64,000 nucleotides of DNA. Source: Gonapodya prolifera JEL478. Its lineage: Eukaryota > Monoblepharomycota > Monoblepharidomycetes > Monoblepharidales > Gonapodyaceae. The translations under genes and the position numbers were made by a program. The stretch spans positions 186,001-250,000 of the forward strand of contig KQ965779.1 in the NCBI GenBank assembly GCA_001574975.1, in the 5' to 3' direction. Below are positions 20,699-31,796 of this stretch, one piece after another; the first letter of the stretch is position 1, and the number at the start of each line of letters is the position of its first letter. The notes beneath the pieces are model-generated. The model did no database searches, was not told the DNA's origin, and saw nothing but the letters and a program-made list of their open reading frames with translations.

Positions 20699-23600
20699 AT
20701 GGCATCAGAGAACATCCAAGACAAACCATCTGAGGAGTCCATTGCGCTGGCAATCACTCAATCCCCGCCCTCGGACACAGATGCTACCCCGCTCAAGTCG
20801 GAACCGAATTTGGATGCATCCAACCGCACACTGGCAGCAAAGCCTGACACTCCTGCAAGTGCACCCGACGCCCATTCTGACACCGCAATAAAAATGGACT
20901 TGACGGACTCGGCGGCGAAAGAGCCAGCGGGGGCGGGGAAGAATGCGCCGTCGTCTGACTCACCGGACGAGATTCAAAACAGTCCTCGAATGATTGCACT
21001 GGCCGTGCTGGCCTTGGCTGTGGGGATGGCGGTGGCGGCTCTTGATGGAAGTGAGTTCGATGAAGTTATCGCCTGTGGCAGTGGAGGCAAGCTTAACCTT
21101 TCTTGAAATCATCCGACAGCCTTTGTTGGTGAGTATCTCCTCCAAAGATGTTTCAATCCCTTTGACCACATAGTACACCTAACCACGACGCAGCTACCAT
21201 GCTTCCCACAATTGCACGAGATCTTAACGGTGCAGACTCGTACCAATGGGTGGGGACAGGTTCGTCGCCTCACCAGGACTCAAGAATATCCCCACAGCAG
21301 TAGTCTCACTTCAATCATTATCGCTCTTTCAGGGTACCTCCTGACATCCACAGCACTCGCTCCTGTCTGGGGAAAGCTCTCGGACATTGTAAGTATTTTG
21401 CATCAAGGCATACGAGGACGGGGCGACGGGATTCACAATGGCATCAGTGCATGAGTACGCTGATACAGGACTTTGCGCTTTATTGTTTCCAAGCTTTGGG
21501 TATCTTGTATAGGGCTCCACCGACAATGGGAGGAGATGGAGGATTCATATCTGGAGATGTCGATCACCTCTCAAAACCTTTGCACGTCACATTCTTGACA
21601 CCATACCCTGGCCTCTGCCCCCACAACCCTGCCACACCAGTTCGGCCGCAAACAACTCCTCATGCTCCTCATGCTCGAATTCATCATCTTCTCTGCGCTG
21701 TGCGCCCTGTCCAACTCCATGATCATGCTCATCATGTCGCGCATCTTCCAAGGAGTTGGCGGGGGCGCGATCCAGAGTCTCACGTTTGTGGTCATTGGAG
21801 AGATTGTGGCGCCCTTGGAGAGGGGCAAGTACATGGGGATGTGAGTTGTGGTTTTGGTGCCGGCGTAGGGGAAGGATGGTGGTAACGATGTTTCTGCCTT
21901 GTTTGCAGCATGGCGGGGATTACTGGACTGTGCGCGGTTATTGGACCTGTGAGTACTTCATTGTGCTTGTTTATCGCCCACGTATTCATCATACCAACAT
22001 GCATTATTCAGTTCATTGGCGGTATCATCACAGATAACCTGTCGTGGCGGTGAGTCGAGAACAAAAGCGTCCGGTTTTCGTGCATTCGCCTCATATCTTA
22101 TCCCCTTTCGAACTTGCTCTAAGATGGGGCTTCTGGATCAAGTAAGCCCCCTTTCCGTCTTCCGTTTTCCGTCCCCAAAATCCATCCCCACGGTCCGTCT
22201 CACCGCCGACCACTCCACCTCCAGCATCCCCGTCGGCGTTCTGGCCCTCATCGCCTACCAACTCGCCCTCAAGCTCCCGCGCCCCGCAGGCTCGTTACGC
22301 TCCCAATTTCGCCGCGTGGATTACCTCGGCGTGTTCCTCTGCACGTCTTCCATATCTATCCTCCTCCTCGCATGCACGTGGGGCGGTGTCACGTACCCCT
22401 GGGCAAGTGGACAGGTTTTGGGAACCATCGCGGTGGGACTCGTGCTGCTTGCGGCGTTTGTGTGGTGGGAGGCAAGAGCTGGCGAGCCTGTCGTGCCCTT
22501 GTCGTTGGTGAGTGGGGACCCCGCCGTTTTTGATGGGAAGTGTTGTGGGTGACGGGCCCCGCGACCTCTTGACTGCAGTTCAAGGACAAGAACTACATCT
22601 TTACCAACGTCGTACTCTTTTTCGTCGGCTGGGCGATGTACGGACTCAGGTACGTTCCTTTCATCCTGCCCTCGCCTCCTCTCAAGATTCAAAACATTTT
22701 GCCGAAACCAATCCGTCAGCTACTTTCTCCCCGTGTACTTCCAGGACGTCCTCGGGCTGTCCCCGACGGGTTCCGGCGTGATGAACATCCCGCTCATGGT
22801 CTTCCTCATACCCAGCTCGTTTATTGCGGGTATTGTGACGATGAAGACGGGCAAGTGAGTTTTCACGCTACTTTCGCAGCTGAGGTTACGGCCAGCAGTA
22901 ATCGCTCCGAACAAACAGATACGTCCGCTTCCCGCAACTCGGCATGGCCCTTGTGTCGATCGCGATGGGTTTGTTCACTCTTTTGGACGAAAACTCTCCG
23001 AAATGGATGCAGGTCGTCCCGCAGGTTCTTTGCGGTATCGGATTCGGTATTACAATGAGGTGAGCTATTATCGGATGTACTCACGGTGGAAAACCGTACT
23101 GAACCAGTGGGACCATGTTCGTCAAATTTCGATTTTAGTACCGGACAGCTCATGGCTCAGACCAACGCTCCAGGTGAGTTTTCCCTTCCACCCACCAGCA
23201 GCAACACTGGTAGTGTCGCTGACTGAACTTTTCGCAGACCATATGATCGGACCCGCCACCACGGTGTCCAACTTCTTGCGCTCATTGGGTGGTGTCATGG
23301 GTATCGCGGTACGTTATCTTGAAGCAGCGGGGTGGGCATGATTCCACATCGAAGTGACATGACACTGGCATCACTGTCCAGGTGTTCGCAACTGTGATGC
23401 AGAACTTGCTCACGGACCACGCGGCTTCGGGCATTGCTAGCGTTGCGAGAGAGTACCGCCTGAATCAGGAACAAGTTCAGGTATGCGACAACTTATCATG
23501 AAACACACCTCTTCCCCAATCACCAAAATACCGCAATAGGCATTCGGCGCCTCGCTCACCGCTCAGTACAGTGGCGCGAAAGTCGACATCTCGTCCATCC

Positions 23601-23844
23601 CGGCCCTGGCACTCGCCGCACTCCAGCTGGCCATCAAGCAGGCCTATGTCGTTGGGATTCGTTACGCGTGAGTAATACCCTCAAACACTTTGAGTTCGAT
23701 AGCTTGCGCTGAACTCAGGGGCTTGTGGATCGGACCAGGTTTATTTCGTGCATTCCGTTCTGCATATTGGGTTTCTTGGGTGCACTTTTTGTCAAGCATA
23801 TGCCGCTGAGGAGGACTGCTGCTGTGCAAATGAGCTCAGAGTAA
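20699..23844 (+). CDS. MFS multidrug efflux transporter, DHA14 type, copy 2 (intact)
   Basis: Tandem paralogue of the preceding gene with the same exon pattern, including the 9-nt microexon (21120-21128) and the 18-nt microexon (22124-22141). The N-tail ends DEIQNSPRMIALAVLALAVGM. Motifs run LDG-TFV-ATMLPTIARDL, GYLLTSTALAPVWGKLSDI, FGRKQLLMLLMLEF, GVGGGAIQSLTFVVIGE, then NLSWRW with the conserved Trp intact. Later exons carry the paired TGSGVMNIP and MAQTNAP segments, and the chain ends MSSE. No lesion found, so this is probably the functional member. In this family such proteins export toxic compounds or antifungals at the plasma or vacuolar membrane. Substrate cannot be told from sequence. 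Confidence 0.85.
21120..21128 (+). other. 9-nt microexon in MFS copy 2
   Basis: CCTTTGTTG lies between GACAG and GTGAG and supplies Thr-Phe-Val across its two junctions. Confidence 0.85.
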
Positions 23845-23911
23845 TGTCGAGCATGGCAGTACATAGAATGCAGTTTTTATACATCAGAATTATTTGTACT
23901 AAAGCAAGAGG

Positions 23912-26900
23912 ATGACTTGTCGTACCGCGTTGAATAATGAAACAGAATTGCCGACGGGAGCGGACGAACGTGGATTCATCGGACTTGACGCTCGCACCGA
24001 CGGCACTCTTGCACTTGACATCACCATAGACACTGCGGTCAAAATGGACTCGACGGCGAAAGAGCCGGCGGGGAAAGATGCGCCGTCTCGTGAGATCCAA
24101 AACAGTCCTCGCATGATTGCAATGGCTGGCTTTGACAATGGGAATGGCGGTGGCTACTCTTGATGAAAGTGAGTACAATGCAGCTGTCGCTTGTTGCAGT
24201 AATGGCTAACTTGACCTTCCTTCGCATCGTTCACGTTCAGTCTTTGTTGGTGAGTAATTACTTCCCTCCAGTGATGGTTCGATCCCTTTGACCAAACAGT
24301 ATAAACTTAATCTCGACACAGCCACCATGCTTCCAACAATTGCAAGAGGTCTCAATGGCGCAAACTCGAGGTTCGTTACCTCGCGACATTCACCATATTT
24401 AAGCATGGCGCAACAGCTTCACTTCAACTATTGTTACTCTTCTAGGATACCTCCTGACGTTCGCAGCACTTACTCCTATTTGGGGAAAGCTATCGGACAT
24501 TGTAAGTCTTTCATTGCATGGAGGAAGCATTTGCATGTGAAGATTTGGAGCAGACAGTGCTACTCTTTGCGTTTCCCCCGTTGAGATTATATTGTGAAGC
24601 CCTGCACCCACAATAAGAGGTGATGGAGGATGGAGCATATCGTGTGAAAACGCTTCACCAAAAATCAGATGGAGGATGGTCATCTGGAGGTCGAAGAATC
24701 AAACAATACCAAATACCAGTTCGGTCGGAAGCAACTCCTCATGCTCCTTATGCTCGAATTCATCCTCTTCTCCGCCATCCGGGCCCTCTCTAACTCCATG
24801 ATCATGCTCATCATGTCGCGAATCTTCCAGGGCGTTGGAGGCGGCGCCATTCAAAGCTTGACGTTTGTTATTATTGGCGAGATTGTGGCACCATTGGAGA
24901 GGGGGAAGTTTATTGGGATGTGAGTTTGGATGCTTTCGGTGCCCGGTCACGTAACAAAGTTGAAACATCTTTTGCAGCATGGCGGGAATCACTGCGCTGT
25001 GTGCTGCCGTAGGACCCGTGAGTGATCTACCTCAGTTTCACGTCAGCCAGATATTTATCGTACCAACACCCCATCAGTTTATAGGCGGTGTCATCACAGA
25101 AAACCTTTCGTGGCGGTAAGTCCAGAGCCAACCCCTTCTATTTTCCCTTTCCGTCTCCTCATCGTTCACTCTTGACTCTTGAATTTGCTCTCAGATGGGG
25201 CTTTTGGATCAAGAAGGCTTTTTATTACCTTCCGTGCAAGTGCAAACCCGCATCTCAATTCTACATAACCAACCCACCTCTAACATCCCCGTCGGCGTCC
25301 TCGCCCTCGTCTCGTACTAGCTCGCGCTCAAACTCCCCCGGTCCCTTGGCTCGCTCCGCTCCTAATTCCGCCGCGTCGACTACCCGGCCGTGTTCCTCTG
25401 CACTGCCTCCATGTCGCTCCTCCTGCTCGCCTTCAAGTGGGGCGGCGTCACGTACCCATGGACGAGCGCGCAGGTTCTAGGAACGACCGCGTTGGGGCTT
25501 GTGCTGCTTGCGGCGTTTGTGTGGTGGGAGACAAGAGCTGGTCAGCCCGTTGTGCCGTTGTTGTTGGTGAGTTGAGAGGTGGTCTGGCCATTTGCATATG
25601 AAATAATGATCACCTATTCACTGTCCGTATCAATGCCTGCAGTCTAAGGACAAAAACTATTTCTTCTTCAACGGAACACTCTTCGTCGTCGGTTGGGCCA
25701 TATATGGGCTCAGGTATGTTCCCTTCAACCTTCGATTTCCTCAAAGTTCCAAACGTTCTGGCGAACCCGACAACAACTTCCTCCCAGTATACTTCCAGAA
25801 CATTCTCGGGCTGTCACCAACGGCCTCCAGCGTGATGAACCTCCTCTGACGGTGCTTTTATTTCCCAGTTCTTTCATTGCCGGTGCTATTACAATGAAGA
25901 CGGGAAAGTGAGTACGCACACGACATCGTTTCCCGAGATTATCATCTGCAGTTATAACACTGGACGCCCCCCATGTAAAGGTAACGTACTGTTCCCTCAA
26001 ACCGGAATGGCTCTTGTGTCTTGTCGCCATGGGCCTGTTCATTCTTCTGGACGACAACTCCCCAATATGGATGCAGGCTGTCCCGCAGGTGATCTGTAGC
26101 GTTGGGTTTGGCATTACGATGAGATGAGCTGCTTATGGTACGGAAGTATTCACCGGTTGAAAGTCATGCCAACCCAGTGGGACGTCAATCATCAAACTTT
26201 GATTTTAGCACCGGTCAGGTCATGGCTCAGACCAACGCTCCCGGTGAGCTGTTCCCATTAGTAACCTGCCAGCTTATAATGTGACCTTTGAAGACCACAT
26301 GATCGGGCCCGCCACCACAGTGGCCAACTTCTTGCGCTCACTGGGTGGTGTTATGGGTATTGCGGTACGTTCGAAGGAGAAGTGGGGACCCATATATAAG
26401 TTGACATCATGACGATACTGGAAACGTCCAGGTCTTCGCAACCGTCATGCAGAGTATGCTCACGGATCACGCGGCGTCGGGTATTGCTAACATTGCGAGC
26501 GAGTGCCGCCTGAGTCAAGAGCAGATCCAGGTATGTGCGAACTTGTTATGAAATAAAAGTCTTCCCCGATGATAACGAACTCAAACAACTACCGCCTTAG
26601 GCGTTCGGTGCCTCGCTCACGGCTCAGTACAGTGGCGCGAAAGTCGAGCTCTCGTCCATCCCGGCCCTGGCACTCGCCGCACTCCACCTGGCCTTCAAGC
26701 AGGCCAACGTCGTTGGGTTTCGTTATGCGTGAGAAATATCCTCAAACGCTTGAGTTCGATATCTTGCTCTGACCTCGGGGGCTTGTGCACCAGGTTTATT
26801 TCATGCATTCCGTTCTGCGTATTGGGTTTCTTGAGTACACCTTTTATCAAGCACGTGCCGCTCCGGAGGACTGCTGCCGTGCAAATGAGTTCGGACTAAT
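23912..26900 (+). pseudogene. MFS DHA14-type transporter copy 3, decayed
   Basis: Third tandem copy, closest to copy 2, including its 3' flank. Exon order is preserved, with the 9-nt microexon at 24241-24249. Lesions seen: loss of the frame in the first helix after MIAMA (about 24124); loss of the donor after the 18-nt microexon (GATCAA followed by GA, about 25213); TAG at 25318-25320; TAA for Gln at 25363-25365 within SxFRRVDYP; and a frameshift near MNLL at about 25842. Remaining segments such as FGRKQLLMLLMLEFILFSA and MIGPATTVANFLRS are still well conserved, so decay is recent. The start region no longer resembles copies 1 and 2. Confidence 0.88.
24241..24249 (+). other. 9-nt microexon relic in MFS copy 3
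   Basis: TCTTTGTTG between TTCAG and GTGAG, the counterpart of the microexons in copies 1 and 2. Confidence 0.75.
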
Positions 26901-27073
26901 GTCGAGCATGGTAGAATGAAGCTTTTTTTTAATCAGGAGCCTTCTTTGACGTACTAAAGCAGCTTGGATAACCCATCCACTTGTAACACTTTGTGGCGCA
27001 GTCCAACAGGTTTTGAACCCTCCCAACCGAAAACTCCTTTCGTTTTCTCCGTATCGCCGGGCTCCTACTGGCG

Positions 27074-29373
27074 ATGTCCAACGTGACGCACTATGATGCG
27101 CTCCGCGGGATTCCCCTTCCCGATTGCCTGTCATCCCTCGCGGACCTCCATCACGCATCACCACGCCCTTGGGCGCCTCCTCAATTTCTGCACGACCTGG
27201 CCTCGAAAATCCGGTCTCCCGTCGTCTCCATGTCTCTCTTGGGCACAGCAGTTGTCGCCGTGGTGTGCAGTATCGTCGTCGGGCTGAAGTATGACAATGG
27301 AGTGCGCGTTTTCAACACAAGAGTTCGGTGAGCGAGGTGACAGGCTGCGCGGGACTAGAAAAGAAAGCTAACATGGGAGTTCTCTCTGGCCAGCCACCCG
27401 TCGATCAATCAGGGCCACTGGGTCGCTTTCTTCGCCTGGGTCGCCATTGCGTATGTTTGGCGCGACCATCTTTCTTCTCCCCTTACACCCACTCTGACAT
27501 TCTTTCGCTCTCAAAGCTTTACACTTGATGCTGTGCGATACCTCTCCGGGCTCCCCAACGCGGTTCTTCCCTCGGCTCCTTCTGGCTCCGCCCATACCCA
27601 TGCGACAGCTCCCGACCCTGCCATCGTATCCCCGTACTTTCTCATGATGGCGGCGATTGCCAGATCTACTGCGTCGTTTTGCCTTGCACTTGCACTGACA
27701 CATCAGTGGAGATGGAGGTCTAAGTGTGCGTTTTGTGTCGGTACTGTAGACGTGCTGAAATAACTAACGCCACATCGTTTTCAGACAATCGAATACCGTC
27801 CTACATGCCTTCCACACTTGTACATGGAGTATCCCGCGCTAGTCTCAGTCCGGACATGCCTCGTGACCGTTCCCCTTCGCGCTCAGCGTCTCGTGTGCGC
27901 TTCCACCCCGACGCAGGCCGCCCCGCTGTTCCCACTTCGCATGATCAAAGCATCGGCCTTCCTTCTGCGACCGGGGACCAGTCCTCTCCCCCACCTCCGT
28001 ATACCCCATTCACCTCCCCCGAGGGGCCGAGCGGAGCGTTCATTACACCGTCAGTTTCCACTCGAAAGTTTTCGGTTGCGTCTACAGTCAGATCGACTCT
28101 GCAGAGACCCTTCTTCGCGAGAGCGCGGACGGAGTCGGCCGGCGGAGAGGTGGTGGGTGCGGACTCGGCATACTCAACTGCCGAAACGGGATCGATCTAC
28201 GAGTCGGATTACGGGGACGACTACAATGACGGACCATATGGCGGTAGTGGTTCCCAAGCTTATGTTGGAGCAACCACGTCCGACCCTCGACGACCATTAC
28301 TCGCGGTGCCGGCTTCTTCGTCTTACGGTTACGGCGGCTACGGTTATGGCTCCACTGGTCTGCGGCGCTCACAAACAGCTGATACGGTTGGCAGTGTGGC
28401 ATCGTCGACCTATTACCACGAGGATGAGTACGAGCTGGAGCACGAGACATGTTTTGAGTGCGTCGAGCGAACCGTGATTGGATGTGTAGCCGGGATCCTC
28501 TACGCTATCATATACAGCACCGTCGTCGTCACCTTCGTGTTGGATATCACGTTCATAATCAGCACTGTCACGGGGATCGGAAGTGGCATGTTGGGACAAT
28601 CCTCAAGTGACGCGCATTTGGCGACTTTGGATGGCATTCCCGTCGTTCCACCCGAGTGGCTCACGTCGTCCGATATCGTGTTTCTGAGCTCACACATCTA
28701 CCTCCGGGCAATCTCGCTTCTTCTTACTGTTCTGATCGCCATGACTCCTCGCGAGACACAACTTATCACAGCAATTCCAAGTTCTGGTGCAAGCACCCTA
28801 ACCCACGCACCGTCGGGAACGTTCAATCATGGACGCGGCGCTCATGATCACCAAGAGGGCCGCCCTGGTTTCGTTGGGTACCAATACGATGTCGAGCGAG
28901 CACCCCACACACGGGCGGGTTTGGAGGTTCCGAGTTGGCGCCGCCGTGCTGGTCTGGCGCGTCAACGTCTTCATGGACCTTCGCCATGCACAAAACTGCT
29001 GTTTGTCCTTGGCGCCTGCCTCGTGCTTATTTCGTGGGGAATCGAGCAGAGTTGGTCGAGCCGGCTCGTGTGGGAGCACATCGATACCACTTCTACGCTT
29101 GAATCCCGTGCGGGCAACGTGAATAAGTCGCGTGGAGTGGATGACTACGTTTGGTGGGACAGGGTTCATCTGTCATCCGTGTGCTCGGTGCCGCCGTTAT
29201 ATTCGTTCCCGGACGTCAAATATGCCGATGTTGTTGCCGGAGAGCAATACTCTGTACATGGGTGGGCGAGTTGGATGGATGCTTTGAATTGGATTGGGAC
29301 TGTGGGACTTGTTGTTGTGCTTGCGGCTGTGAGCAGGGAGGGTCGACGATGCAAAGACGTGAGTGCTATGTGA
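27074..29373 (+). CDS. seven-helix membrane protein of unknown function, 702 aa
   Basis: Four exons with closing phases: 27074-27327, 27394-27450, 27517-27725 and 27785-29373. Three hydrophobic helices lie in the first 170 residues: SLLGTAVVAVVCSIVVGL, WVAFFAWVAIAFTLDAV and FLMMAAIARSTASFCLALAL. A disordered cytoplasmic-type loop of about 220 residues follows (Ser/Pro, then Gly/Tyr-rich with GYGGYGYG). Four more helices follow near residues 420, 490, 590 and 675, the last starting WIGTVGLVVVLAAV. CFECVERTV just before helix 4 could be a lipidation or metal site, which is a guess. I do not recognise the family. Membership of a fungal 7-TM receptor-like group is possible but not shown. The donor GTGCGT at 27726 is needed to keep the frame. 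Confidence 0.7.
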
Positions 29374-29819
29374 ATTGTGAGACTACTTCTTTGATGACAT
29401 GCTGAGATCCTACGTGACTGGCATCAATTTATCAGGAAATTGTCTGGGTCACCGCGAACCAAGTCGCGGAGGTCTTCGATGGCCGCAATCGTTAATTGCA
29501 CCCCGTAATGGCGCTGTCAAGCTTTTGTACCATAGGAGTGGCCTCTTTGATTATTCAACGGAGTTATTATGTACATACCATTGGCATGTCTTCTTGAATG
29601 TCCTATCCACCAAAGCGGGGGGAACTCTTCGAACAAGTGTTGTTGTCTTATCCCTTCGATTGAAACCAAAAGAGCTGAAAGCGGGACATAAGCTCGAGTA
29701 AAATACAAAGAGAACCTGATTATCGACTTCGCGCTGATAATCTGATTTGTAGATGCCGAATGGGCTGTCCTCACTTTCCACCCGGTGACTATCTCGGCCC
29801 AAAGGCTCACCTCCGACAA
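29374..29819. other. intergenic, no gene seen
   Basis: Short frames on both strands without recognisable content. Confidence 0.45.
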
Positions 29820-30300
29820 ATGCTCTCTCTAAGTCGCATCTACCGCCTCACATCTGGCATATCCATGCGCCGGACTCATGTCGGTGCCTCTCCTTCCCCG
29901 CCCAACTGGAACACTGGGCAGGGAAGCGAGAAAGGCAATATCTTGAAGGAGAGACACGATCTCTTGAAGGAAAAAGACCGTGTCTTGAAGGATCTCTTGA
30001 AGGAGAAAGACAATGTCTTGAAAGAGAAAGATAATGGCTCGAAGAGAAAGACCTTGTCGTGAAGGAGTAAGACCATGTCTTGAAGGATCTCTTGAAGGAA
30101 AGAGACTATCAAAGCATTGCGGAGAAACGAGCTTGCCGTAGTCGATGGGAACTGACTGTAGTCCTCTGTGACGTTGTTGCTACTCTTTAGACAACTCTTG
30201 CGCCTCTTGCGATGACTTGTATCGGCTTGCGATGACCCTCCAGTCCGGTCTTTCTGGAATGGCCGATCCCACCACACAACTCCTCCCCCCAAGCTGCATC
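29820..30300 (+). pseudogene. LKEKD-repeat protein, remnant (paralogue at 59324-59578)
   Basis: The chain starts MLSLSRIYRLTS, then THVGASPSPPNW, then near-perfect repeats of LLKEKDRVLKD and LKEKDNVLKEK, which predict a charged coiled coil. The frame stops at 30062, but the repeat continues in DNA (CTTGAAGGA units) to about 30105 in a shifted frame. The copy at 59324-59578 on the other strand shares M-x-x-L-x-R-I, the HVGA-x-x-x-PP-x-W block and the LLKEKE/D repeats. Function is unknown. The Arg/Ser-rich start could be a mitochondrial leader. Confidence 0.5.
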
Positions 30301-30699
30301 TTTCCTGGCTGCAAGGAGTCTGGCGCTCAGGCTACCCAGATGCATGCTGTGACTGGAGATTTGTGGTAGCGTCTTCGGTATCCCGATGATGTCCCACATG
30401 GTACGGTGATTTGCAACAAACACCGCACACTTGTCCTCCACGCTTCGAAGGCTCGCCCGAAACAATGCTCGCACCCATTGCACCATAACTTAACTCCTTT
30501 GTCGGAGCCACACGTCATAAGGCATGCCTCAGACATTTTTACCCCTTCGCAACGCGGTTGGGACTCTCCTTTGGACAGTCTATCTGCACAAATTGCTGGA
30601 AACACTCTTTCTCCCCCAAGTTAACTCATTACCACGTTCCTTTGGGGCCTCGCGCTCCACTAGCTGATGTGACCAATGTCTCCTCTCAGTCCGCAACAG

Positions 30700-31470
30700 T
30701 GAACCCAGTATCACTTGTTTGCACCCGCCATTCCATCAATTCTGCCTCAGCTAGCAACAATTTACAGCGCGCCTATTTAGAGAATGAAGTGGCTCGTCTC
30801 TCTGAGAGGAATCAAGATCTGGAGCAAGTACTTATGACTGTTGGTTGTCTGGACGACCTTTCCAAAAAGCTTCACCATACTAACTCAGAGCTTGAAAGAG
30901 CTAAAAGAAGACTTGGCAATGCTTCACGGTCTCGGTATAAGGAACGAAGTGACTTGGGCAGGAAAATTGCAGAGTTGGAGAATGAACTTTCGGAGGTTGG
31001 TAATGAGAGAACTCTCATCAGCCAGGGAAATGATTAAACAACTAGAGCGTGAGAGGGGACGCCTTGTGGACAGACTGAATGGGAAGGTTGTCAAGGAGGA
31101 GTTGGTGCGCCAGGGTGCTGGGGACGAGAACTTCAAAGCAGCTCACACATTTGAACCCATCCATGTACGTATTTCGTAATAAGGACGCATTTTTACTACT
31201 GTTCTCAGTATCAGCGTAGGTTACCAATATCCATCAACATTCTGTTTATGACCCATGTTCCCGCCGTTTTAACCCCAAGTATGCGGCTGAGCTTCAGCGC
31301 CTCATCTCATTCTATGGACTTCACATCCACCAACTTCAAGAAATTGTGCACGCAATTTTTGGGACTGTCTTTGATGTTGACGGAGTGAACATCAATGATG
31401 TGATAACATTCCTGTCAGCTGCAACTCTCTCACGTCATGGTCAGATTTCTGCAAGGTACAATAAAGGATG
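30700..31470 (+). pseudogene. coiled-coil gene remnant, possibly from a repeat element
   Basis: Strong coiled-coil coding from about 30780: LENEVARLSERNQDLEQVL, then KLHHTNSELERAKRRLG, then IAELENELSEVGNERTLIS. The frame then shifts at about 31020 and continues REMIKQLERERGRLVDRL to about 31165. After a likely intron a third open block reads YDPCSRRFNPKYAAELQRL, then GTVFDVDGVNINDVITF (31240-31460). The order suggests one protein broken by a frameshift. The family is not recognised. The layout recalls repetitive fungal genes with an N-terminal coiled coil, but that is inference. Confidence 0.45.
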
Positions 31471-31796
31471 TTTGAGGGAAAAAATTTGCCCATAGACCAC
31501 CTCTTTATGCGTTGGAGTGTGATGCAACGTTGCGTGATATATTATAAGTATTGTAGTCTAAACTATGGGAACCCACGGCTGGGTAGATCCCGACACCAAT
31601 ACAACTGATCCTACCCTTGGACATATCCTACGGTACACGTGCCTCTACAGGAGTATGATGGCGGAGGCGGTCCATGCAACAAGAAAGTTCTTTCTGGATT
31701 TGTCATTTTCCACGACAATCGGAAGACAGAACAAGTGCTTTTAGGTACTGCACGTACACTTTGAAAGAGAATTGGGCATATGGCATAGCTCCAACG

